64,000 bases of DNA from contig ML213503.1 of NCBI GenBank assembly GCA_004369045.1, positions 881,343 to 945,342 of the forward strand. Reading direction: 5' to 3'. Within the stretch, counting starts at the first letter, position 1. Every line of letters starts with the position of its first letter. The stretch is from Heliocybe sulcata (lineage: Eukaryota > Basidiomycota > Agaricomycetes > Gloeophyllales > Gloeophyllaceae). The notes below the pieces were generated by a model that was given only the letters and a program-made list of their open reading frames with translations, did not search any database and had not been told where the DNA came from. This document shows positions 33,294-45,165 of this stretch, piece by piece. Made by a program: the position numbers and the translations under genes.

Positions 33294-33726
33294 CATATTC
33301 CAGTATTCCCCGAATGCCCCTGCATGATGATTCCAGCGTTTCCCACACCGCATACCCTACACCGAGCTCATGGTCTGCTATCACGTCCGCAACTATTATT
33401 ATTTTATATTTATATTATCTTCTCTCTGTCGTTGTTTTCGTTGCATAAATGGCTGTATTGTCTGTTGTCGCTGCCTGTCTGTTGTCCTTCGTATCCTGTC
33501 TATTGTCCGTCGTGTTGTCGAAAGTCTGTGTCATTGAATGTACATCGGAGACAGCGCTCCTCGAGCTAGCTGCGGTGCCCAGTTTACTAACCCTAACTGT
33601 CACGATCTGCTCCGGGATCCCAACATCCAAATTCTTCAACCTAGTATTTCAAATCCCAGGATCTACGTCTCCCTCAATGTAACTTACAAACCCGTGAGTT
33701 CTTCAAATTCAGTCGCCATGCCTACC
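33294..33726. other. intergenic, unassigned ORF to beta-flanking gene
   Basis: About 430 bp, very pyrimidine-rich on the + strand around 33,390-33,520 (tattattattttatatttat and repeated ctgtctgttgtc). It probably contains the 3' ends of two convergent transcripts. No coding signal seen. Confidence 0.4.
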
Positions 33727-34687
33727 TTACATAAACTTGCTCGCCTGGGAATGATGTCAAGCAGTGGCCACGTAGACTGATGAACGGGACTTACAAGACC
33801 CATCAAGCTTCCCAAACCGCCGCTGTTGCCTCCTCCGGTCGTCCCAGAAAACTTAGATTGCACCAGGAGCTTCATGACGGTCATTGCTGCGCCGTTAACC
33901 GCGTCTTGCTTGTTGCCAGATGCGGCACCTTTGTTATCGAATAACTTGGTGGCTTCCGCCATGGCCATACTGATGAGCTGCGTCTGCATGTTACCTCCGC
34001 CGCTGCTCGAGCCACCACCAGAAGTGAAACTCTTCAAGGCCTGCAACAACGATCAAGATCCTGTGAAACATCCAAATTGCAGTAACCGACGCACCTGCAA
34101 AGCAGCAGCACTGCCCAGCAAAGAGGCATCTAATCCGCTGCCGTCACCTTCCTGATAGACTTTCCTGTGAGCATCTTGAACGCCCTGCTCATCTACCGGT
34201 TGGCTGTGCTGGCTCTGCAGATAACGTACGTGTCAGCACTGTGCTCTCGGCTTACCAGAGGAAGTCTGCGCACCTTGTTGCTGCTCAAAAAGCCCATAGC
34301 ACTGGAGAACAATGAACTATCGCCAGAGCCCTGGGAAGAGGCAGTGCGAACAGCCTCATCGTGATCGACTGAATGAAGGTATCGATACACTGCTATGAAG
34401 ACAACACCGCAACACAAGACAGCTACTCACTGTCTGGGCCTCCGCCGGACGCATTCTGGTCCTGATTCGAGTGATTCGGTGAGTTATACTCGTGTCCACC
34501 TGTCTTATTCACATTGTTCGCTGCGATCCAGCCTAAGCACAATAGATCCCCCGACAATGCACAGATGACGCACACTGTGAGTCGGAGTAGGCTTCGTAGC
34601 CCTGCTTAGCGAGGTTGATAAAGTTATCCTAGTATTGTCTCGTCAACACAAGGCTATGCAAGCAGTACAAAAGGCAATACGCACCAT
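33727..34687 (-). CDS. beta-flanking protein of the matA locus
   Basis: Small Gly/Ser/Ala-rich protein of the beta-fg family, the marker gene beside the agaricomycete A mating locus; molecular role unknown. ATG at 34687 is followed at once by a donor site, so the first coding exon is only ATG; exon two reads DNFINLAKQGYEAYSDSQ. Later exons: GHEYNSPNHSNQDQNASGGG, IDHDEAVRTASSQGSGDSSL, FSSAMGFLSSNK, SQHSQPVDEQGVQDAHRKVY, QEGDGSGLDASLLGSAAALQ, ALKSFTSGGGSSSGGGNMQT, then AMAEATKLFDNKGAASGNKQ, AAMTVMKLLVQSKFSG and the end SLMGLASKFM with TAA at 33727-33729. About six introns. Together with MIP it brackets the homeodomain gene. Confidence 0.85.
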
Positions 34688-35450
34688 GGATTGTGGGCGA
34701 TTGTGGAGGTTGCTATCGAAGAGAGCTGCGCTTGGCGAGCATGATGTACTGGCCCCCTATTTATGGCAGGTCAGAGCGATGACATCCAAGGTCCTCTTCC
34801 ATTGTGGCTTCTCTCGGCTGCCGCGGGGATCGCCGTGGAGTGCACGTGATACACTCGTCCCTGACTCTGCCACACGCCTCGCGCTCTTTCGACTTGCTTG
34901 CCTCCTTGACCGGTGCCTATTGCGCTAGTTCTGACCATGCATCAAGACCAGTGTCCTGTTTGTCGCGTCTATGAAGAGCTGCTTGCTCCATGGGATGTCT
35001 GTCTGCCTGCCTGGGCTTCCTCGACTTGTGGCTTGTCTGCATTACAGGCTGGGTTTTGTCAACTGCAACCGTGCTCGCTTGCGAAATACGTTATTGAGCA
35101 CCTCAGGAACACTACACCGGGCTCAGATGCATTCTACTAGAGATGTCCGTATCTTGCAGTGGGCAACTCAGTCCCGCACCGTTCTCTTTCCTGTCGACCT
35201 CCGTTATGAACCGTCGTGAACTTGAAGTTATGTCTGGCTCTCCATCTTGATAGATTGACTGCCTGCACGCCTGCAGCGTGGACCATCGGCATGGAGCAAA
35301 AACCGTTGAAGAACGTATGTTGGTCGGACAATTCAGAGGTAAAGCACAATGATCTCGCATCACGTTATTAATCGTCAATGCAGGACAGCAAGAATACACT
35401 AGACGGGTATACAGTTACTTATACAATAAAATATCTTCTTTGTGCTCTAC
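34688..35450. other. intergenic, beta-flanking gene to LEA-like gene
   Basis: About 760 bp. Frames of 60-97 codons occur on both strands, but none has a family look, a consistent start or plausible splice partners. It includes the promoter of the beta-flanking gene and the 3' end of the LEA-like gene. Confidence 0.45.
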
Positions 35451-36329
35451 TTATACTGCGTTCTCCCCGACCTTCAGAGCACTTGGGCCCTTCGCAAGCT
35501 CATCCGAACCCTGCGTAGTGGTAGTCGATGGGTAAGGCGTGCCGACAGTATGAGGCCCACTCTCGAGAGGTGCGCTGGTCGAAGGAATGCCCGTACCAGC
35601 CGGCTCGGGGCTCGTTGTCGAGCCGACCTTGGACTGCGCAGCACCGACGTAACCGGAGGCCGTCTCCATCGCCTTGTTGACATGGGGCTGGGCGGCAGCC
35701 TTCGCGGCCTCTACATGTGGCTGAGCAGCCGCAGAGGCGGCCTGAACGTAATGCGCGCCTGTTTGGATGGCAGTTGTGGCGGCGGACTGCAGGGTTCCGG
35801 CAACACCAGTCGCAGTACCTGTCACAGTCGACGCGGAAGGGATGTAGGGCTGCAGACATACGCGTTAGCATCCGAAGCATACGTGTGTGAAGTGCATCGA
35901 CGTACCTGTGCTGCGCCAACAGCAGCACCCGCAAGGTTCTTCGCCTGGTCGAGGTAGCCCGCTCCAGTAGCCTTCGCAGACTGGACATCACTCTGGCCCT
36001 CCGCCACAGCCTTATCGGTCGTCGCGCTCAGTTGACCAGCAGCTCCGCTGGCGCCGCCGCTCAGCTCAGAGTTCAAGGTAGTCTGAAAAATGCAGTTCAA
36101 TGACCCTATTCTACCGAGGCGATCGATGGGACGACATACCTGCGCGGCAACGGCAGCCTCCTCAGCAGCCTTCTTCTCCAGGTCAGCATTCTGGGCTACC
36201 TGCTGGGCGAGCTCGACGGTGGAGGTCTCAGCCTCAGCGAAGGCAGCGGTAGTCTCGTACTTGGCACTAGACATGCTTGTCAGTACATCGCCACCCTTGT
36301 ATACGGCATATAACTTACTCAGAAGACAT
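35451..36329 (-). CDS. LEA-like Ala-rich stress-type protein
   Basis: Hydrophilic Ala/Gln/Thr-rich protein. The likely start at 36329 gives MSSD, spliced to AKYETTAAFAEAETSTVE; a downstream ATG at 36274 is the alternative. Segments: QNADLEKKAAEEAAVAAQ, TTLNSELSGGASGAAGQLSA, SAKATGAGYLDQAKNLAGAA, TATGVAGTLQSAATTAIQTG, then two near-copies QPHVEAAKAAA and QPHVNKAMETA. The C-terminus is Ser/Thr/Pro-rich (ESGPHTVGTPYPSTTTT) and ends LKVGENAV with TAA at 35451. The Ala-rich amphipathic repeats resemble LEA proteins, which protect membranes and proteins under drying. No enzyme motif. Three exons plus a tiny first exon. Confidence 0.6.
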
Positions 36330-36931
36330 GATTGATTATTCGTGAAGGTTGGGTGATTTATGCAATGAAGTTAGAGTGGCGGATAGTAGTGAAGGGTAAG
36401 TGAGTGAAGGAGTCAATTTATATGTTACGCAGATAATCGATCACAGCATCACCTTGGAGCGTTTTGCCATACTGTGGCGGGGCCCTTGACAGACTGACAC
36501 GCTACGTCATACGGGAAACGCGTGACGTCATTGTCAATCTTAGATACAATGACGTGCCCTGTGGCAGTGCAAGTGGCTTCAGTGGTTTGTGGCCAGCAGA
36601 ATATTTGTGGCAGATTCCACGTACGTCCTTGACAGCGAACGGATAATGGCAAATACGGGATAAACAACACATAATTGACGAGCACAATGCACGAGTCCTG
36701 GTAATGCACAGACGCGAAAGGTAACGAATGTAAATGCTGGGGTATGCCCAAACCGTATGAATTCAACAGCCACGAATGGGATCGAAGGAAGGAAGCATGG
36801 ACGAAGGCGGACGGATGCATATAATAAGAAACAACAGACAACTGAACCGAGAATGGAGGCACCGCGAACGTCTAACAGTTTCTATGAACTAGAACACGAA
36901 ACACCGTCCGCAGCATTTACAACTCTAAACA
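36330..36931. other. intergenic, LEA-like gene to glycogenin
   Basis: About 600 bp between two minus-strand genes, holding the LEA-like promoter and the glycogenin 3' end. Overlapping frames of up to 137 codons at 36449-36862 have no protein-like order and are probably chance. Confidence 0.45.
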
Positions 36932-39900
36932 TCATGTGCGCTCGCCCTCTTGCTCCTCCCAAGACTGCGGCGCCATGCGCAGGAAACGGGCAAGCACCTC
37001 CTCCGAGCCCTTCTTGAAGATATCAACACTTCGTGTCGGGTCCCAAACCCGCGTAGCTGCGTTTCTCGTAGCCGAGGTAAGGGGTTGACCATCCAAGGGC
37101 GAGACGGGTCCGATGGAAGAGGGCGACGAAGCCGCCCCAGTTTCGTTCGAGGATGTGCGGGTCATCGCGGGAGTCGCCAGTGGCTTCGAAGTCGGCGATG
37201 TCTGAGGCGGCGACGACCGGACACGGTTGTAGTTGTGAGGGGGAGAATGGACAGGAGAAACACGCTTCGGAGACGCCGCCATGGGCGGGCTGAAGTTCCT
37301 AGAAGACTTGATCCCCGAACCCGATTCCCAGTTGTTCATTCCCGGCCTCGCGGGAGGGAGCAGCCCAGGTGAGTCCAGGGCAGGCGAACCCGAGCGAGGG
37401 AGAATACCAGGGGACCCCGGTCCAGCGATCGGGTCCCAATTTTTGACAGTCGCACTGCTACTCGTCCGTCCGCGAGTCTTCAACGCAGGCCTCGGCGGCG
37501 ATCGTTTCGTTGCTGCTTCGTTGTTGCCATTAGCACCCCTCGTCGCATCCGCAGCGACAGCGACCTGAACAGCCTTACTACGCATTTCTGGAGGAATAGT
37601 CTGCACACCTTGTCCGCGATATCTGCCACCAGTACCTGTAGGTGTAAGTGCCCCGTTTGAGGCACCACTGCTTCTACGTCTCCTAGAGCTGCTTCGCTCC
37701 CTGCTACTCTCGTCGCCGTTCCGACTCACGTCATCGTCGTCGGTTTCATCGTTCGCGCCTTCATCATCGCCATCGAAACTGCTTGCTTCCGACCGTGTCT
37801 CCCAGCTCCTATACCCTCTCCGAAACCCATCGTCATCATCGACGGGAGGAGGCGGAGCAGCAGCCTGAGACGGCCTCACAAGCTTTGATGCATACTTCTG
37901 TATCTGCGGGACCGTATCCCACGCATTCATATACGCCAACTTCGATGGGAATCCCTTCGTCGGAGGCGGAGGCGGGGGTGGCTGTGACGGCGAATGCGTG
38001 CCAGGCGACTCCGCGTGCTCCGGGCTCTTTTGCTCTTCTATAAATACACCCCTCGGGGCATCAGTCGAAGGGAACGCTCGAGCTGGAGCATGTCTCGGCT
38101 TTTCTTCCCACGGGAACACCGTCCTCACTTTTGTAGGATCGGGAGGCAAGCCAGCTTGTCCCTGGTGTGCCTGACCAATGACATTCGTGTAATGGCCTTC
38201 ACGAAGCAAGCGTTCCGGAATAGCAGACGGCGGAGGGGGCTCGAAAAACGGTCCATGATGCGCAGAAGGACCGCCATGATGTTGACCATGGGGTTGGTCC
38301 CAGACATTAGGGAAGTAAGTGTCAGTCGGGAAGGCAGAAACAGGTGGAGCAGTGCGGGGAGGCGGCTCGATAGCCGGGTTCCAAGAAAGTAGTGGAGGCG
38401 AGGGATATCTGGGATGAGATGGATGTTGCTGATGATTACTGTCACCTCCCTGAGGCGTAGGGGGCAGGGAATGCCCGTGATGGTAAGGAGCAGGCGGGAC
38501 TTCATCCGGTCCTGGCGTAGGCAATGTCCCCACCGAAGGCAAGTACATATCCTGCGTCGGCGTCCTCTGACCGCCCTGCTCTTTCCTCGGCCGCATCAAA
38601 TCAAACCGCCCATCAAGCGGCATGGAGCGGTACTCTCCTTCCTGTCGGCCACCAGCGATCCCAACGCTCCCGCTGCTTCCCCCACCATACATGCCCATAC
38701 CCTCCACAGCCATGCGCCTGAGCTCTTCCAAGCCAAGCGCACTGCCAGCAGGCATCCCGCCCGCAGTCTCATCCCAAGCCGAGCTGTACAGCTTGACTTC
38801 GAATTCTGCCTCCGCGTCTACCGGCTGGGACCGATAGTGCTTGTCGTACACAGCGTACCATCGGTCGACCAACGCGGAGTAGTTGTATGCACGCTGAGGT
38901 CCGCTGGCCGCTTCCTGAGATTCCTTGGACCCTGGAGCGCGATAAGGGATATCGGTCCAAGGTTTGCTAGATCCGATGAAATGTATTGCAGAGATTTGGG
39001 AGCCGAACCGCTCATAGGCAGGCGCGTATCTAATCACAATTAGTTGACGGTTTTTTTGTCCGGTGGATAGAGCACTCACGTGTATGCAGCGGTTGGAGTG
39101 GTGTTGTACGTGAAGCTGAGGCGGTTCCAGTTCTGGCCGCGCCACTCATTCAGCAGACCTTGGTCTCCACCATCCCAGCTTCCCTGCGTCTTTGCAAGCT
39201 TCCTAAGCTCTTCAAACTTGTCCTCTCCCGGGGTAAGGACCATCATTCCCGAGTTGAATATATCTGGCCATCCTACATCTGGTACAGCGGAGAATTCGTG
39301 CGGGAGATTAAATAAGTGGGAGAGGGGACGTATGGGGAGGATGTCGGCATCTAGGAATATTATTGTGGAGTATTGGGTGAGGCGAAAGACGTGGAGTTTC
39401 GTGAGTACATGTGATAAGTCAGGGCGGCCTATGTTAACGGAGGGTCAGTGCAATCCATGACATATGTGAAAAGATAGAGGGGCGCGGAACATAGAAGTAG
39501 CGACTATCTCTGGCCAGTTTATGACAGTCGAGATTACAGTGAGCCGGAGCAGTGGTGCCTTCCGGTCATATGACCGCGGAGATCATTCATAAAGAGCCGG
39601 TATCACCCTGGAGTTGAATAGCTCCGCAGTTTTTGACGAGCAGTGCACAGGGACGCGACTGTATGCGTCGCAATCGAAAGAAACGCGTACTCACCTAGGA
39701 GTTTCAAGCCCTGCGTGTTCTCCTGCTCAATGATCTCTACGCCGACGACAAGATCGAAGGCCCTCCTGAGCAGTTTTGTGGTAGAGACGTCGACGGACTC
39801 CGGTGTGACCAAGCACACGGTCTGGAAGTCGACTTCTGGGGGAACTGGTGGCGACGGGTGGACGTCCCGGAGAGCAGCAACGAGGGCAAGTGCGCCGGGA

Positions 39901-39950
39901 AGGTAAGAATCGGAGGTAACAAGAGTTGCAAACGCATAAGGAGCGGCCAT
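36932..39950 (-). CDS. glycogenin glucosyltransferase
   Basis: GT8-family enzyme that primes glycogen by self-glucosylation. ATG at 39950 opens MAAPYAFATLVTSDSYLPGA, LALVAALRDVHPSPP, FQTVCLVTPESVDVSTTKLL. The next exon carries the UDP-glucose/metal motif FLDADILP, FSAVPDVGWPDIFNSGMMVL, WDGGDQGLLNEWRGQNWNRL, SFTYNTTPTAAYTY, then APAYERFGSQISAIHFIGS and SKPW. After about residue 330 comes a long Pro/Ser/Gly/His-rich low-complexity tail of some 550 residues, typical of basidiomycete glycogenins, ending VLARFLRMAPQSWEEQEGER with TGA at 36932. Such tails often carry a short glycogen-synthase-binding C-terminus, and this last segment may be that. Three introns, near 39.05, 39.45 and 39.65 kb. Glycogenin is a regular member of the matA neighbourhood. 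Confidence 0.9.
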
Positions 39951-40674
39951 GAGCGAGTGAGCGCGTAAGGGGCAGAAACCGAAGCGAGTACGACGCGCAA
40001 GAAGAGAGACAGGAAAGCTGAAAGAATAAAAAGTGGGAACGACCAGGTTACAGACGTAAATTCCTGCCTCCACATATGGCATTCCCCACAAACATGACCA
40101 AAGAGAGACCCCGTGGGACTGCGGGGCCCCAGGAACGCCTTCATTTGCCACCACCGTATTTTCCCGACATCTCTGCCGTTCCTACTTTCATTTTGAGCCG
40201 CCGTGAAGACCATTTGACACAGGCCACGTAAAGCCTTATTTAATGTGATAGATCATTCAATAACTGCTCTGGCAGAGTAGTCAATTCTCACCATCTTTGT
40301 TGGACATCGCGAAGCTGAGAATCAGAAGAACCTAGCCACACACGGCGAGCTGCGCTAATCTTCTTCCCGACGCACAAGTACTGATCCACGCGATTATCAA
40401 CACGAGCTTGTTTCTCAATCCAGTATTGGCGACGCTTAACACAGGGTCTTTGCATCTGCCGAACTATCGATGGACTTGCTTAAACGGCGTGTTTTCGTCG
40501 CCGTCTTGCACAACGAGCGCGACGCCGGCAATGACGTCAAGACACGCGCGTGAGATGCCATCAGTGGCGGCACCGACAACTTGGATATGCAGTCTGCTTT
40601 CTCCGCTGCTGCCCACGACGCCGACGCTCACAAAGGCCGTTCTACTCCCGCCCTAGAGGGCACCCGCGCCCGCC
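39951..40674. other. divergent promoter region, glycogenin and ABC1 kinase
   Basis: About 720 bp between two start codons pointing apart. On the + strand at 40470-40553 there is a short ATG frame of 27 codons (MDLLKRRVFVAVLHNERDAG...), ending 121 bases before the kinase start; it could be an upstream ORF. The frame stays open after that single TGA for dozens of codons. No other structure was seen. Confidence 0.45.
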
Positions 40675-42933
40675 ATGGTCCTCCGCATATCCTCCCTTCC
40701 CATGGGCTTGAGGCACGCTTTGTGGGCCCCGACACCGCCCTGTAATGCCCTACCGTTACGCCGCGCTTCCCACTGGGCGTCAGATCCTCATCTCTCCTTC
40801 AGTCGCACACCTGCTCCACGTTTTCGCTTGAGACGCGCCCTCCTATGGTCCGTTCCAGTTGCTGGAGGTCTGACCCTGTACTTTGCTCCGCAACCTCGCA
40901 ATTTTCTACACGACCTTGTTGCTTCGCCGTCTCTCATTCCTTGCCCGCCGGAGACGAGAAAACCCTTGGAGCCTATCATCTCTTCACCACTGGAAGCCAA
41001 TCACACGTTCCTGGGTCGCATAGCTCGAATTTTCCGAAATTCAATATGGGAGCCGATCCTCACTGCACGAAGATTCATACACCTGTTAGCCTTGTTTCTT
41101 CCAGTTTTAATAAGCGCCCCTATGGTATTGGTGGGCCTTCCAGAAGCAAAATACGAAGGGGACAGGTGGGGAGCAGTCTGGTGGTACGGATTCTTGGTTG
41201 AACAAATGGAGAGAGCAGGGCCGACTTTCATCAAGGTTTTTACCGCTTCAGTAGCTTGCGAGCCATGTATCTAATCAGAAGCCGCAGCTAGCGCAATGGG
41301 CAGCATCCCGCGCCGATCTCTTCCCCACAGTATTATGTGAGAAGATGGGCAAGCTGCATTCACGGGGACATCCTCACTCCTTCCGCCATACAAGACGCGT
41401 TATTGAGTCTGTCTTCCAACGACCATTCGATGAAGTATTCGAGGAATTTCAGAAAGAGCCGATTGGTTGTGGAGCAATAGCTCAGGTTTACAAGGCCACT
41501 CTCAAACAAGACCTCATTCCCCCGTCGTACCTGGACCCTCGCCGGAATCGTGCTCAATCTCTCGTCCCACTAAACCCAACAGACCCACCACCATCTGCTC
41601 CCACCGCAGCGGTAGCACTGAAAGTCCTCCACCCAGGTGCAGCAGCCCTCATCTCCCGGGACCTCTCCATCATGTCTTTCTTTGCACACGCTCTCTCCCT
41701 CCTCCCAGGTATGCAGTGGCTCTCGCTTCCCGGCGAAGTGGGTGTCTTCGGCCAGATGATGTACGAGCAGCTGGATCTCAGACGCGAGGCGGAGAATCTG
41801 GAGCGGTTTGAGCGGAATTTCAAGGAGCGGAACGAGCCGATTACGTTCCCGAGGCCGCTGAAGATATGGTCGGCGAAAGATCTGATGGTGGAGGAGTACC
41901 AGAATGCGCTGCCGCTGGAGGCGTTCTTGAGGAATGGGGGCGGGCCGTTCCAGGACATGCTTGCGGAGCTTGGCTTGGACGCGTTCTTGGTGAGTACGCT
42001 GCCACGGACGAGTGTGTTCATGACTGAGGCGCTCGTAGAACATGCTGCTTCTGGATAACTTTGTCCACGCGGATTTGCACCCGGGGAATATCATGGTCAA
42101 ATTTTACAAGCCACAACACGACCTGGGTGAAGGTCTGTTTAGACGCCTGTTAATCTTGGATAGGAAGAAGGACCCGGAAGAGGATGACCAAATAGCCCCC
42201 ACGATGGACTCGGACGCGATTGTCTCGAAATTGCGGCCTCTTCAGCACACCCCCGATGCTTGGAGGAAGGAGCTGGACCATCTGAGTGTGCAGGGTTACG
42301 CCCCAGAGATCGTCTTTGTCGACGCGGGCTTGGTGAACCAGCTCAACGCCACGAACCGGAAGAACTTCCTCGACCTCTTCCAAGCCGTGGCCGAATTCGA
42401 TGGCTACCGCACGGGCAAGTTGATGGTCGAGCGGTGTCGCACGCCCGAGCTCGCGATCGATACGGAGACGTTCGCGCTGAAGATGCAGCACATTGTACTT
42501 AACGTCAAGCGCAAGACGTTCTCCCTTGGTTCGATCAAGATCAGCGATATCCTCACGGAGGTGCTCAAAGCCGTTAGGGAGCACCACGTCCGCATGGAGG
42601 GCGATTTTGTCAACACGGTCATTAGCATCCTTCTGCTGGAAGGCATAGGAAGGCAATTGGACCCGGGGCTGGACCTGTTCAAGAGCGCGCTGCCGATCCT
42701 AAGGCAGCTGGGGAAGCAGATGAGCGCGCAGGAGGCGATGACGGAGTTGCCGGGCGGGAACACGGGCGCGTTCCTCAAGATCTGGGTGCTGGCGGAGACG
42801 AGGCAGATGGTGAATGCGGCATTCTCGAATACAGACGACTTGATTCGGTACGATTGGTGAGTGACTCGTGGTAGTGGGTGGGAGAAGAGCTAATGCTGAT
42901 CTTTGCCTTTGTAGGCTTACGCCGAATAACTAG
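40675..42933 (+). CDS. ABC1/UbiB-family atypical kinase (ADCK2/YPL109c type)
   Basis: Mitochondrial protein-kinase-like family tied to coenzyme Q and lipid metabolism. ATG at 40675 opens a basic, Arg-rich leader (ISSLPMGLRHALW, ARRFIHLLALFLPVLISAPM holds a hydrophobic segment). UbiB marks: YGFLVEQMERAGPTFIKLAQ, WAASRADLFPTVLCEKMGKL, HSFRHTRRVIESVFQRPF, the Ala-loop GCGAIAQVYKATL, VALKVLHPGA, QLDLRREAENLERF, LLLDNFVHADLHPGNIMV and the metal-binding EIVFVDAGLVNQLN. It ends with AAFSNTDDLIRYDW spliced to LTPNN and TAG at 42931. Full length for the ADCK2 branch (about 700 residues). YPL109 is part of the conserved matA neighbourhood. Confidence 0.9.
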
Positions 42934-43290
42934 CTTCGATGATTGCGAAGCTGCTATTGTAGCTCAAGATATAAGATATTAAGACACAGACCCCAGTACT
43001 AGGGTCAAGGATAGATAAGACGATCCTGAATTGTCTAGGTAGAGATCTACCAAGGGATCATGGACACTAAGTATAGATACAACAACCTACTGTATCATAG
43101 CTCTTCAGATAATAGACGACGATCTGGAATCTGCAATGCAGGGGGAGGGAACGGGAGATACTTCGGCAGTCTTGAACGTACTGATCTACCCATTCTCATC
43201 ATTCGCAGGCCCAGCCACTTCAGAAGACAGCATTTGGATCCCGGACTCCAGACTCTTACATCTATGGTACATCCTTCTATTACATTTCCA
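42934..43290. other. convergent intergenic, ABC1 kinase to old yellow enzyme
   Basis: About 360 bp between two stop codons, AT-rich, no gene seen. It contains both 3' ends. Confidence 0.5.
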
Positions 43291-44821
<1,531 letters not shown>

Positions 44822-45165
44822 GCGTCCCAGTGCGAGCAGAGACGGTGAGTCTATGGTGAAGTTTCAAAGACTAGTCGACCTGAGAAATCGCATTTATGGC
44901 TTGGCCATCTGGAACCTACACGGGCATGTTTGGAACGCGATGACAAAAGGTCGACATCAGATCTCGTGATCGAGCTTCCGATAAGATACTGTAATGACGA
45001 TCTCTGATCTGATGCAAGCGCCAATCGTACGAAAGAATGCAATTAATAACGCAGAGATAATACAGGTAAGCTACACCAAGCTGCTACAGTCCATCAGTAT
45101 GTCCAGCATCTCCCAAACGTAGTATGCTACATTCATCTACAGTGATACATGTTTCAAAAAATCAT
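44822..45165. other. intergenic, old yellow enzyme to secreted protein
   Basis: About 340 bp between two minus-strand genes: the promoter of the oxidoreductase and the 3' end of the secreted protein. No gene seen. Confidence 0.45.

Noticed and set aside
34635-35399. Several frames of 65-97 codons on both strands
   Set aside because: No ATG-consistent model, no splice partners and no recognisable family. Treated as intergenic.
36950-39043. Plus-strand and minus-strand frames of 80-210 codons inside glycogenin
   Set aside because: All overlap the long Pro-rich glycogenin exon in other frames and have Arg- or Ser-rich shadow composition.
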